Assembly: GCF_900107145.1 (NCBI RefSeq)
Contig: NZ_FNOW01000006.1
Coordinates: 1-64,000, forward strand
Origin: Allochromatium warmingii
GTDB taxonomy: Bacteria > Pseudomonadota > Gammaproteobacteria > Chromatiales > Chromatiaceae
DNA: 64,000 nucleotides
Direction of reading: 5' to 3'
Shown: piece by piece, positions 1 to 8,239 of the stretch
Layout of the letters: every line of letters starts with the position of its first letter
How positions within the stretch are numbered: the stretch's first letter is position 1
Notes under the pieces: model-generated
Told to the model about the DNA's origin: nothing
The model's input: only the letters and a program-made list of their open reading frames with translations
Database searches by the model: none
Position numbers and translations under genes: made by a program

Positions 1-51
1 TGATTCGTGGATTATCAGGAACAGTCGCGCCAGAAAGGCTTGGAGAAAAGC

Positions 52-195
52 ATGAATCCAGCGATCAATGTTCAGCAATTGGTTCCGGCTTGGCAATCGC
101 TTCAATCCCTGGCTCCGGTGCATCATATTGATTCCGCAGCCGATTATGAACAAGCGATCACCCTGCGAAGCCTGTCTTGTCAAAAACTGAAGTAA
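52..195 (+). pseudogene. HigA-like antitoxin N-terminal remnant
   Basis: A 47-codon open frame starting at ATG 52 resembles the first ~40 residues of HigA-type HTH antitoxins: an N-terminal segment followed by a (D/E)xAxYEQA motif, here SAADYEQAI. The usual helix-turn-helix domain is missing because the frame runs into a stop at 195, just upstream of the tRNA promoter. The same frame is open upstream of the ATG, and the bases at the window edge could be the tail of a HigB-like toxin (DYQ, where HigB proteins often end near DYH). I read it as debris of a toxin-antitoxin module next to a tRNA; similarity is judged by eye only. Confidence 0.35.
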
Positions 196-232
196 ATCAC
201 TTGCCCCCCTCCCATTTTGCCAACAACTGCGT

Positions 233-238
233 TATACT
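233..238 (+). promoter_or_regulatory. probable -10 box of the tRNA-Leu promoter
   Basis: TATACT lies 13 bases upstream of the mature tRNA 5' end, the right distance for a sigma-70 promoter with a very short leader. No convincing -35 hexamer stands at 16-18 bp spacing; a TTGCCA at 217-222 is too close. Confidence 0.4.
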
Positions 239-251
239 TGTTTTCTGCGTT

Positions 252-338
252 GCCGGGGTGGCGAAATTGGTAGACGCATCAGACTCAAAATCTGACGGTG
301 GTGACACCGTGCCGGTTCGAGTCCGGCTCCCGGTACCA
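252..338 (+). tRNA. tRNA-Leu (anticodon CAA)
   Basis: An 87-nt tRNA with encoded CCA end. The acceptor arm GCCGGGG pairs with TCCCGGT through two G-U pairs, followed by discriminator A. The anticodon stem TCAGA/TCTGA closes the loop CTCAAAA, so the anticodon is CAA at 286-288 and reads UUG. The long variable arm (GGTGGTGACACC) and the T-arm GCCGGTTCGAGTCCGGC are class II features typical of tRNA-Leu. It stands alone, with its own -10 box and terminator. Confidence 0.96.
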
Positions 339-356
339 GCTTTTTTGCAAAACATC

Positions 357-390
357 AAAGGCCAAGCTTTCCAAAGCTTGGCCTTTTGTT
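357..390 (+). terminator. rho-independent terminator after tRNA-Leu
   Basis: A perfect 14-bp stem (357-370 with 373-386), a two-base loop and a following T-rich run (TTTTGTTTTT). It sits 18 bases past the tRNA CCA end and separates the tRNA from metY. Confidence 0.9.
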
Positions 391-423
391 TTTCGCCCGC
401 CTGCAACCTCAGAGAATTGAGCC

Positions 424-1698
424 ATGAAGATCGAAACCCTAGCTATTCATGCTGGTTTTGCACCGGATCCGGCAACGAAATCAGTCGCCACCCCGATTTA
501 TCAAACCACCAGCTATGCTTTTGATGATACGCAGCATGGCGCGGATTTATTTGATCTCAAAGTCGCGGGGAATATTTATACCCGCATTATGAATCCCACC
601 AGCGCGGTATTAGAACAGCGGGTTGCGGCGCTTGAAGGCGGCGTCGGTGCGCTGGCGCTGGCTTCGGGCATGGCAGCAGTGACTAATGCAATTCTCACGC
701 TGGCGCAAGCCGGCGATAATATCATTGCAGTATCAACACTCTATGGCGGTACGTATAATCTTTTTGCGCATACTTTACCGCGCTTAGGTATTCAAACTCG
801 CTTTGCTGCGCCGAATGATCTCGATGGCATGGCCGCGCATATTGATTCGCGCACCAAAGCTATTTTTTGCGAATCTATCGGCAATCCAGCCGGAAATGTC
901 GCTGATTTAACACCAATGGCCGATCTGGCACATGCGCATGGTCTGCCTTTAATTGTCGATAATACCGTGCCGACGCCATATTTATGCCGTCCGTTTGAAC
1001 ATGGTGCAGATATTGTCGTTCATGCACTGACGAAATATATGGGCGGGCATGGCACAACCTTAGGCGGGGCATTAGTTGATTCAGGGCGTTTTCCCTGGGC
1101 GGAACATGCCGAACGCTTTGCGCTGCTAAATGAGCCAGATCAGTCTTATCATGGTGTGGTTTATACCGAAACAATGGGCGCAGCGGCCTATATTGCGCGG
1201 GCGCGAGTTGTGCCATTGCGTAATATGGGCGCGGCAATTTCGCCTTTTAATAGCTTTCTGATTTTGCAAGGAATTGAAACCTTACCGGTGCGAATGGATC
1301 GGCATTGCGACAATGCGCTCGCGGTTGCACAGTATTTACAGCAGCATCCTAAAGTCGCTTGGGTGCGCTATGCTGGATTACCGGAGAGTCCTGATTATCC
1401 GCTGGTTCAGCGGTATATGGATGGCGCTAAAGCGAGTTCGATTTTATCATTTGGGATTCAAGGCGGACGTGAGGCCGGAGCGCGTTTTATTGATGCGCTG
1501 CAATTAGTCGTGCGGCTGGTCAATATCGGTGATGCGAAAACCTTAGCCTGTCATCCAGCGACAACTACGCATCGTCAGTTATCAGCGGCTGAATTAGCAC
1601 GCGCTGGCGTATCAGAGGATTTGATCCGGCTGTCAATTGGGCTGGAACATATTGATGATATTCTCGCCGATTTAGAGCAGGCATTAGCAGCGGGATAA
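424..1698 (+). CDS. metY: O-acetylhomoserine aminocarboxypropyltransferase (sulfhydrylase)
   Basis: A 424-residue PLP enzyme of the Cys/Met metabolism family, which makes homocysteine (or methionine) from O-acetylhomoserine and sulfide (or methanethiol). The opening KIETLAIHAGFAPDPAT and the IYQTTSYAF segment are typical of MetY rather than MetB/MetC. The PLP lysine lies in HALTKYMGGHG near residue 206. Length matches the family (420-430). It follows the tRNA terminator closely and is followed by moaE after a 29-nt gap, with which it may be cotranscribed. No SAM riboswitch or other methionine-responsive leader is visible in the 33 bases between terminator and start. Confidence 0.93.
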   Translation: MKIETLAIHAGFAPDPATKSVATPIYQTTSYAFDDTQHGADLFDLKVAGNIYTRIMNPTSAVLEQRVAALEGGVGALALASGMAAVTNAILTLAQAGDNIIAVSTLYGGTYNLFAHTLPRLGIQTRFAAPNDLDGMAAHIDSRTKAIFCESIGNPAGNVADLTPMADLAHAHGLPLIVDNTVPTPYLCRPFEHGADIVVHALTKYMGGHGTTLGGALVDSGRFPWAEHAERFALLNEPDQSYHGVVYTETMGAAAYIARARVVPLRNMGAAISPFNSFLILQGIETLPVRMDRHCDNALAVAQYLQQHPKVAWVRYAGLPESPDYPLVQRYMDGAKASSILSFGIQGGREAGARFIDALQLVVRLVNIGDAKTLACHPATTTHRQLSAAELARAGVSEDLIRLSIGLEHIDDILADLEQALAAG

Positions 1699-1727
1699 CA
1701 TCAATTCGCGTGCCGGAGCATGGGCCG

Positions 1728-2186
1728 ATGAATACTACTATCTCGATCCAAGTTCAAACCCAGCCATTTGCGATTCACGCCGAGCAGGAGGCGCTCTATT
1801 GTCAGCATCCGCATATTGGGGCGCTGGTTACTTTTGTCGGCTTGATGCGTGATTTAAATGATGGGGCTGATGTTGTGCAGATGACGCTTGAACACTATCC
1901 GGGTATGACCGAAAAGGTGTTACAGCAACTCGCGGCTGAAGCTGAGGCACGCTGGGAATTAGCTGGAGTGCGCATTGTGCATCGCGTCGGGACGCTTAAA
2001 CCGACAGATCCCATTGTTTTTGTCGGCGTTGTCAGTGCGCATCGTGATGCAGCTTTTCGCGCCTGTGAATTTTTAATTGATGCGCTCAAAACCCGTGCGC
2101 CATTTTGGAAAAAAGAGCTTACGGCGAATGGTGAGCGGTGGGTTGAGGAGCGGGCGACGGATTTAATGGCGGCGCGGCGGTGGTAA
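1728..2186 (+). CDS. moaE: molybdopterin synthase catalytic subunit MoaE
   Basis: A 152-residue protein that transfers sulfur from MoaD thiocarboxylates to precursor Z to make molybdopterin. Diagnostic segments are GALVTFVGLMRD, LEHYPGMTEK, RVGTLKPTDPIVFVGV, SAHRDAAFRACEFLID and the catalytic APFWKKE. ATG 1728 is preferred over an in-frame GTG at 1710 because GGAG at 1714-1717 is properly spaced for it. No other molybdenum cofactor gene is nearby, so MoaD must be encoded elsewhere. Its last 68 bases overlap the 3' end of the convergent mnhG. Confidence 0.93.
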   Translation: MNTTISIQVQTQPFAIHAEQEALYCQHPHIGALVTFVGLMRDLNDGADVVQMTLEHYPGMTEKVLQQLAAEAEARWELAGVRIVHRVGTLKPTDPIVFVGVVSAHRDAAFRACEFLIDALKTRAPFWKKELTANGERWVEERATDLMAARRW

Positions 2187-2523
2187 ATTCGGAATCATCT
2201 GCCGTCGCAGTCATGAGCGGCGGCGGTTCCACTACAGAACGCACGCGCAAATGCAGCGCCGCTTTTGAGAGCAGATGCGCACTCACCGGTGCAGTGATGA
2301 ATAAAAAGAGTGTAACTAAGACTTCATGGAGGCTCCAAGAATTAGTCTGGGTGCTGAAATACAGCATCGATGCAATCAGCAGACTGCCAACACCAATAGT
2401 CGTGGCTTTAGTCGGGCCATGCAGGCGCGTATAAAAATCTGGCATCCGTACTAATCCTAATGAGCCGATCAAGGTAAAGAGTGCGCCGAGAATAATTAAA
2501 ACGGAGAGCGTAATGTCTAGCAT
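2119..2523 (-). CDS. mnhG: Na+/H+ antiporter subunit G (MnhG/MrpG/PhaG)
   Basis: A 134-residue membrane protein, the last gene of the Mrp operon. Three hydrophobic segments and the motifs GSLGLVRMPDFYTRLHGPTK and ITAPVSAHLLSKAA identify subunit G. I start at the ATG giving MLDITL; a longer in-frame version would run back into mnhF. The roughly 40-residue hydrophilic Pro/Ala-rich tail is longer than in many homologues and is encoded antisense to the moaE 3' end. The mnhF stop lies 7 nt upstream, so translation is probably coupled. Confidence 0.88.
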   Translation of the reverse strand: MLDITLSVLIILGALFTLIGSLGLVRMPDFYTRLHGPTKATTIGVGSLLIASMLYFSTQTNSWSLHEVLVTLFLFITAPVSAHLLSKAALHLRVRSVVEPPPLMTATADDSEFTTAAPPLNPSPAPQPTAHHSP

Positions 2524-2530
2524 GGCGCAC

Positions 2531-2806
2531 CTATTCAATAATATCGCCGCGTAGTATATATTTGCACAGCGCGACCGTGCCAACAAAGCCCATCATAGCG
2601 ATTAAAATCGCGGCCTCAAAATAGAGCGCCGAGTTAAATTGGATTCCTAATAATACGAGCAGCGCAATAGCGTTGATATAGAGGGTATCCAGCGCCAAGA
2701 TGCGATCCGGTTGATCCGGCCCAATCAATAATCGCCAGACTGTCAATCCAATTGCGGCGGTGACGCATCCAAAAGCCACTGCCAGCGCAGTATTCAGCAT
2801 CAGCAT
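2531..2806 (-). CDS. mnhF: Na+/H+ antiporter subunit F (MnhF/MrpF/PhaF)
   Basis: A 91-residue protein with three transmembrane segments. The loop GPDQPDRILALDTLYINAIA is the signature of MrpF/PhaF (usual length 85-95). It is a small integral subunit of the hetero-oligomeric Mrp complex. Its start overlaps the mnhE stop by 7 nt, so it is translated from the same message. Two starts (MLMLNT) are possible, differing by two residues. Confidence 0.9.
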   Translation of the reverse strand: MLMLNTALAVAFGCVTAAIGLTVWRLLIGPDQPDRILALDTLYINAIALLVLLGIQFNSALYFEAAILIAMMGFVGTVALCKYILRGDIIE

Positions 2807-3291
2807 GATTCAAATACCCTCCGAATCGGTGTTTCATACCGCTGTTTAATGGTCGCAATCAAGGCGTCGGGATCCGTAACATGCAGTGCTTGTACAATCA
2901 GTACGCGCCGATCTGGACTGAGCCAAGCTGAAACCGTGCCCGGCGTTAATGACACGGTATTCGCCAATAAACTAATGCCCAATTCTGAACGCAGATCGAG
3001 CGGCACGGCGATAAATGCCGGTTGAATATGGCGGGCGCCGCGCAGAATGCGCCAAGCAACGATCAGATTAGCGACCAGAATGTCCGCGCCAATCACCAGC
3101 AGCAACCGGAGCAGAGTCAGCGGCTGGCGCACACGCACCGGATCGGGCCAAAAGCGCCGCGTAAATAGCGGAATCAGCCAGCCGAGCAGTAGTCCGAGCA
3201 GCACCGAACCAGGCGCAAAGCTGTTGGTCAGCAGCACCCAAATCAGGGCCAGCGTTGGCGTGAGGAGCGGATGCGGCAGCCAGTGTTTCAC
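2800..3291 (-). CDS. mnhE: Na+/H+ antiporter subunit E (MnhE/MrpE/PhaE)
   Basis: A 163-residue subunit with two or three N-terminal membrane helices (LTPTLALIWVLL, VLLGLLLGWLIPLF) and a cytoplasmic domain carrying LLANTVSLTPGTVSAWLS, the hallmark of MrpE. Length is normal (155-170). The ATG overlaps the mnhD stop codon by 4 nt, which indicates translational coupling in the A(B)-C-D-E-F-G operon. Confidence 0.92.
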   Translation of the reverse strand: MKHWLPHPLLTPTLALIWVLLTNSFAPGSVLLGLLLGWLIPLFTRRFWPDPVRVRQPLTLLRLLLVIGADILVANLIVAWRILRGARHIQPAFIAVPLDLRSELGISLLANTVSLTPGTVSAWLSPDRRVLIVQALHVTDPDALIATIKQRYETPIRRVFESC

Positions 3292-4856
3292 GGTGCGAAC
3301 TCCTCAGGTGCGAACTGAATGCCGATGGGCTTGAGCACGGCATGAATATACTCATGCGGGTTGAGCAGTTGCGCGGCGGTGGCGTCGGTGAAGTTCAGCA
3401 GCGGCCCCGCGCCGATCAACAGGGCCAGACAGAGCGTGAGCAGGCCGATGGTCGGCAGGGCAGCGCGGAAGTATCCGGGCTGTGGTAGCGGATGGGTGGC
3501 AGCGCCGGAACCGGCGCCGCGAATGTGAAAAAACAGTAGACTGCCCACCCGCGCCAACGCGATGATGCCAAGCAATCCCGTGACCAGCACGATGCCCACC
3601 AGCCACGGCCAGTCGGGGGCGGCAAGTGCGGCACGTAAAATCAAGAACTTGCCGATAAATCCCGAGAACGGCGGCAATCCGGCGACCAACAGCGCGGTGA
3701 TGAAAAACAGTCCGCCGAGTAATCTAGCATTGGGTAGGGCTGGCCCGGGCTGCAAGCGGTCGCTCAGTGCGCCGCGTTGACGGCGGATGAGATCGGCGAG
3801 CAGGAAAAATGCCGCCGTGGCAAAGGTGGTGTGGACTAAATAATAGAGTCCAGCAGCGATGCCGGCGGCGGTGCCGAGACCGAAGGCGGTTAGAAGCAAT
3901 CCGACTGAGACCACGACGAGATAGGCGATTTGCCGACGCACTGTACTCGCGGCCAGTGCGCCGAGTGCGCCAAGCACCAGCGTCAGCAAGCCGAGCGGCA
4001 GCAGCCACGCGGGATACAGGCCGCTTAGAATGCCAGCGTGTGTGCCAAACAGCAGGGTTTCGACCCGTAGCAAAGCGTAGGCACCGACTTTAGTCATAAT
4101 CGCAAACAGCGCGGCAACGGGCGCTGCGGTTGCGGCATAGGCGGCTGGGAGCCACAGATGCAGCGGGACCAGTGCGGCCTTGAGTGCGAACACGGTTAGC
4201 AGCAAGAGCGCGGCGATCCGCGCTGGCCCGAGATGTTCCGGCGGCAGGTGCGCGAGTTTTAGGGAGAGATCGGCCAGATTGAGCGTGCCAACTAGCCCGT
4301 ACAGGGCACCAGCGGCGAAGAGAAACAGCGTCGAGCCGATGAGGTTGATGACCACGAAATGCAGTCCAGCGCGAACCCGCGCCGCACCGCCGCCGTGTAC
4401 CAAGAGGCCATACGAGGCCAGCAGCAGGATTTCAAAGAACACGAACAGGTTGAAGAGATCGCCGGTCAAAAACGCCCCGTTGAGGCCCAATAACTGCAAC
4501 TGAAATAGCGGATGAAAGTGCCGACTGCGCCGATCTGTGCCCTGCATGGCATGGAGCAGGGCGAAGAACGCTAACAGCGCGGTGACAAGCAGCATCCACA
4601 CCGCGAGCCGGTCGGCGACCAGCACGATGCCCCAGGGTGCGGGCCAGTGACCGAGGCGATAGGTGAGAATCGTGCCATCGCTGACTAGCAGCAGGAGTTC
4701 AACGGCAAGGATAAGCTGACCGAGGATTGCGGCGAGATTGAATGTCCGCCGAATGGTCAGCGAGAGGGTGCGTCGAGCAAGCAGGAGCAGCGTGCCGATG
4801 AGCAGCGGCAGCAGCAACGGAGCAATAACGAGATGGTTGATCCAGGATTCGTGCAT
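3288..4856 (-). CDS. mnhD: Na+/H+ antiporter subunit D (MnhD/MrpD/PhaD)
   Basis: A 522-residue NuoN/NuoM-like proton-translocating subunit with about 14 hydrophobic helices. Motifs include NGAFLTGDLFNLFVFFEILLL near residue 130, the lysine-bearing FALKAALVPLHLWLPAAY and GLPPFSGFIGKF. MrpD is homologous to complex I antiporter-like subunits and is thought to form a proton channel partner to MrpA. It is separated from mnhC by 188 bp holding a palindromic repeat; all other gaps in this operon are under 10 nt. Confidence 0.94.
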   Translation of the reverse strand: MHESWINHLVIAPLLLPLLIGTLLLLARRTLSLTIRRTFNLAAILGQLILAVELLLLVSDGTILTYRLGHWPAPWGIVLVADRLAVWMLLVTALLAFFALLHAMQGTDRRSRHFHPLFQLQLLGLNGAFLTGDLFNLFVFFEILLLASYGLLVHGGGAARVRAGLHFVVINLIGSTLFLFAAGALYGLVGTLNLADLSLKLAHLPPEHLGPARIAALLLLTVFALKAALVPLHLWLPAAYAATAAPVAALFAIMTKVGAYALLRVETLLFGTHAGILSGLYPAWLLPLGLLTLVLGALGALAASTVRRQIAYLVVVSVGLLLTAFGLGTAAGIAAGLYYLVHTTFATAAFFLLADLIRRQRGALSDRLQPGPALPNARLLGGLFFITALLVAGLPPFSGFIGKFLILRAALAAPDWPWLVGIVLVTGLLGIIALARVGSLLFFHIRGAGSGAATHPLPQPGYFRAALPTIGLLTLCLALLIGAGPLLNFTDATAAQLLNPHEYIHAVLKPIGIQFAPEEFAP

Positions 4857-4860
4857 TAGT

Positions 4861-5065
4861 TGTTTTGAACCGCAAAGAGGCGAAGTGCGCTCAGTATTGT
4901 TAAATGTTTAAGCAGGTTATGCGGTAAAGAGGATGTTAATAGACAGGATTAACAGAATGATTCAGAATTTACAGGATGTTAGTAAATATTAAACGCAGCC
5001 TGTTTATAAATCCTGTTAATCGTGATTCATCCTGTTAATCCTGTCTAATCTTGTGTATTTGGCGG
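4861..5065. repeat. palindromic repeat family 1, copy A (within the mnh operon)
   Basis: Left arm around 4937-4977 (TAGACAGGATTAACAGAATG...) is roughly the reverse complement of the right arm around 5010-5049 (...TCCTGTTAATCCTGTCTAAT). An outer left end TTTTGAACCGCAAAG matches the copy at 62572. The right flank runs into the mnhC coding end and supplies its stop codon TAG within ATTAGACAGG. The arms could fold into a long imperfect hairpin in the mnhC-mnhD message. Confidence 0.8.
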
Positions 5066-5392
5066 TTGATTGATGTGCCCATCAACATGATCGCTGCCTA
5101 ATTCCGCCCGCGCCCGCAGCGCCAGCATAATGACAAAAGCAGTCATGGCAAAGCTAATGACAATAGCGGTGAGCACCAGCGCCTGTGGCAGTGGGTCGGT
5201 GTAATGGGTTATTTCGGGCGCGAGAATCGGCGGTGCGCCACGCGTGAGTCGTCCGCTGGCAAATAAAAATAGATTCACCGCGTAAGTGATTAGGCTCAAT
5301 CCGAGCACAACCGAAAATGTGCGGGCGCGTAATAGCAAATATACGCCGCCCGCAGTAAGCACGCCGATCATGACACTCAGCAGGGCTTCCAT
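5045..5392 (-). CDS. mnhC: Na+/H+ antiporter subunit C (MnhC/MrpC/PhaC)
   Basis: A 115-residue NuoK-like protein with three transmembrane helices; GGVYLLLRARTFSVVLGLSL and DPLPQALVLTAIVISFAMTAF are typical of MrpC. It starts 1 nt after the mnhA stop. The last residues (about INQPPNTQD) and the TAG stop appear to be encoded by the edge of the palindromic repeat, so the C-terminus may have been reshaped by insertion of that element. Confidence 0.92.
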   Translation of the reverse strand: MEALLSVMIGVLTAGGVYLLLRARTFSVVLGLSLITYAVNLFLFASGRLTRGAPPILAPEITHYTDPLPQALVLTAIVISFAMTAFVIMLALRARAELGSDHVDGHINQPPNTQD

Positions 5393-5393
5393 C

Positions 5394-8204
5394 TTAGGGC
5401 GTCGGCTCCGCGTGTGGATGGGTGGCGCGGTGCATTAAGCCGAGATGAATTAAGATCAAGAGGGTTGCACCGACCACCACTAAATACACTCCGAGATCAA
5501 ATAACATCGCAGTCGCTAATTCAAAATCACCAATGATCGGCCAATGCACATGCGTAAAACTGGAAGTCAGGAACGGATAGCCAAACACCAGACTTCCCAG
5601 TCCAGTCAGGGTCGCAATCAATAGGCCCGCGCCAATTAGCGGCAGCATATTGCTCGATAGCCGTTGGTGTGTCCACGCAACGCCATTAGTAAGATATTGC
5701 AGAATCAGCGCCACGGCGGTAATCAATCCGGCAATAAAACCGCCGCCCGGAGCATTATGTCCGCGCAAGAAAATATAAATCGACACCAGCAGCGCCAGCG
5801 GCAGTAATAGCCGCGCCAATGCCGCCATAATTGCCGGATGAGTGTCCCAATTCCACGGGCGACCTTCGGCATCCTGTGTTAAACCCGGCAGCCGCAGACC
5901 ATAGAGCATGGCGTGAATGCCCAGTCCGGCGAGCGCCAACACCGTGATTTCACCGAGCGTATCAAAGCCGCGAAAATCAACCAAAATCACATTGACCACA
6001 TTTGCACCGCCGCCACCGGGCAGACTGTGGGTGATGAAATAATCCGAAATCGACGTGAATGGCCGCGTCAGCATCGCCCAAGTCAACGCTCCGGCTCCCA
6101 GTCCAGCCAATACCGCGATCAGCGCATCGCGTGTGCGCCGCAGGTTGCTCGATTCACGCGGCGATTGCTGTGGCAGAAAATACAGCGCCAGCAGTAGCAA
6201 CACGATGGTCACCACTTCAACCGACAGTTGCGTTAAAGCCAGATCGGGCGCGGAAAACTGGATAAAAATCAACGCCACCAGCAGTCCGAGTGCGCCGACA
6301 ATCACCAGCGCCGTGAAGCGGCGGCGATGCAGCGCGACCGTCGCCAGCGTGACCACAATCAGCACCGCTGTCATCGCCACACTGACCCCATCGACCGGCA
6401 GCAGCGAGCGCGTTCCCGTCAACGGCGAGCCGCTGCCCAGAAATCCAAATACGCCCAATCCCAGCACGGTGAGCAGCAGCACCAACACCAAACGTTGCAG
6501 CGAGCCGCTATCCAGGCGGCGCGTGAACCAGCGGGCAAACAGCAGCATCTCGGCTAATACCCACTCGTAAATCGCTCGCGCATCGAGCCACCCTTCCAGC
6601 CGCGCCGCCAGTCGAAACAGCGGGCGACGCAAGGCATAGATCGTCAAGCCGCCGCCGAGCGCCACCAAGCTCATCACCACCGGCAGACCGAAACCGTGCC
6701 AAATCGCCAAGTCAAAATCCGGCGGCGGCGCTTGCAGCACGCTCGCAACAGTCATGCGCAACAGCGGATCGACCGTCAACGCGGGCACAATCCCAACCAG
6801 CAAACAGATCGCCACCAGCACCGCAACCGGCGCTTTCATCCAGAACGGCGGTTCATGCGGCGTGCGCGGCAGGTCAATCGGATCGCCATTAAAAAATACG
6901 TCATGAATAAAACGCAGTGAATAAGCGACCGCCATCACGCCAGCCGCAACCACCAGCGCCGGTAATACCCAACCATGATCAAAGCCGCTGGAAAAATCAG
7001 CGGTCTCAGCAAAAAACATTTCTTTAGATAAAAAGCCATTAAAGAGCGGCACCCCAGCCATAGATGCCGCCGCAACCATTGCTAAGGTCGCGGTATAGGG
7101 CATGAATGACCATAAGCCATTGATGCGGCGCATATCGCGGGTGCCGCATTCATGGTCAATAATACCAGCGGCCATGAAGAGCGATGCCTTAAAGGTCGCA
7201 TGATTAAAAATATGAAATACACCTGCGACCGCAGCTAATGGCGTGCTTAAGCCAAAGAGCAGCGTAATCAATCCCAAATGGCTGACGGTCGAATAAGCGA
7301 GTAAGCCCTTAAGATCATGCTTAAAGAGCGCAATTCCGGCACCGACGAGCAGCGTTGTTAAACCCGCGCCTATAACTAACCATGTCCATTCCGGCGTCCC
7401 CGAAAGCACCGGAAATAAACGCGCTAACAGAAAAATTCCCGCTTTGACTAGCGTCGCCGAATGTAAATAGGCCGAAACTGGCGTTGGCGCAGCCATCGCG
7501 TGTGGGAGCCAGAAATGAAAGGGAAACTGTGCTGATTTAGTAAACGCGCCGATTAGAATGAGCACCAGCATCGGCGTATACAGCGGATGGGCGCGAATGA
7601 TTTCGCCCTGAGTCAAAATAATCAAGAGGTCATAGCTTCCAGCCATGTCACCGAGTAACAGCAATCCGCCGAGCAGCGCCAAACCGCCCAGCCCAGTGAC
7701 GGTTAACGCCATCCGTGCCCCGCGTCGGCTCTCCGGTTTGCGATAGGAATAGCTAATCAGCAGAAAAGATGACAGGCTCGTCAATTCCCAGAACATGAGC
7801 AGCAGAATCACATTTTCGGCCAGCACAATGCCGAGCATGGATCCCATAAAGCTCAAGAGATAGGCATAAAAACGCCCAAGTCCGTCGCGTTCCGGCAAAT
7901 AATAACGGGCATACAGAATCACCAGCAGCCCAATGCCGAGAATCATCGCCGCAAATAACAATCCCAGCCCGTCAAGCCGAAAGGCGAGATTTAAACCACT
8001 TGTCGGAATCCAGTCCAATCGCCACAGCACGGTTTCACCGGCAACGGTCAGCGGCACGCATGGCACCAGCGCCAACACCGCGAGCAGCGTAAATAATCCA
8101 GCCATCCATGCCGCTTGCATTCGCCCCAAACGCGCTACCCAGCCTGTGAGCACCGCGCCGATAAAGGGCAACAGAATGACCAGTGGTAGCGTCATAGTTT
8201 GCAC
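5394..8204 (-). CDS. mnhA: Na+/H+ antiporter subunits A and B fused (MnhAB/PhaAB)
   Basis: A 936-residue polytopic protein. Residues 1-~500 are a NuoL-like channel domain (LLLMFWELTSLSSFLLISYSY, KSAQFPFHFWLPHAMAAPTPVSAYLHSATLVKAG pattern, HIFNHATFKASLFMAAG). The middle carries MrpA-specific helices (FSAPDLALTQLSVEVV, DFRGFDTLGEITVL). The last ~150 residues match stand-alone MrpB (RGHNAPGGGFIAGL, SFTHVHWP). No separate mnhB exists, as in PhaAB-type six-gene operons. Candidate starts are GTG 8204 and ATG 8195. TrpE ends 35 nt upstream on the same strand, so the antiporter may be read from the rpe-gph-trpE transcript. Confidence 0.95.
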   Translation of the reverse strand: MQTMTLPLVILLPFIGAVLTGWVARLGRMQAAWMAGLFTLLAVLALVPCVPLTVAGETVLWRLDWIPTSGLNLAFRLDGLGLLFAAMILGIGLLVILYARYYLPERDGLGRFYAYLLSFMGSMLGIVLAENVILLLMFWELTSLSSFLLISYSYRKPESRRGARMALTVTGLGGLALLGGLLLLGDMAGSYDLLIILTQGEIIRAHPLYTPMLVLILIGAFTKSAQFPFHFWLPHAMAAPTPVSAYLHSATLVKAGIFLLARLFPVLSGTPEWTWLVIGAGLTTLLVGAGIALFKHDLKGLLAYSTVSHLGLITLLFGLSTPLAAVAGVFHIFNHATFKASLFMAAGIIDHECGTRDMRRINGLWSFMPYTATLAMVAAASMAGVPLFNGFLSKEMFFAETADFSSGFDHGWVLPALVVAAGVMAVAYSLRFIHDVFFNGDPIDLPRTPHEPPFWMKAPVAVLVAICLLVGIVPALTVDPLLRMTVASVLQAPPPDFDLAIWHGFGLPVVMSLVALGGGLTIYALRRPLFRLAARLEGWLDARAIYEWVLAEMLLFARWFTRRLDSGSLQRLVLVLLLTVLGLGVFGFLGSGSPLTGTRSLLPVDGVSVAMTAVLIVVTLATVALHRRRFTALVIVGALGLLVALIFIQFSAPDLALTQLSVEVVTIVLLLLALYFLPQQSPRESSNLRRTRDALIAVLAGLGAGALTWAMLTRPFTSISDYFITHSLPGGGGANVVNVILVDFRGFDTLGEITVLALAGLGIHAMLYGLRLPGLTQDAEGRPWNWDTHPAIMAALARLLLPLALLVSIYIFLRGHNAPGGGFIAGLITAVALILQYLTNGVAWTHQRLSSNMLPLIGAGLLIATLTGLGSLVFGYPFLTSSFTHVHWPIIGDFELATAMLFDLGVYLVVVGATLLILIHLGLMHRATHPHAEPTP

Positions 8205-8239
8205 GGTCTTAAACCATCCAACCTCGGTTTAGACTTGAT

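Noticed and set aside
197-406. Minus-strand frame across the tRNA
   Set aside because: It covers the tRNA and its terminator; no protein similarity.
6055-6570. 171-codon plus-strand frame inside mnhA
   Set aside because: Low-complexity Ser/Arg/Thr translation antisense to a conserved membrane protein; a composition artefact.
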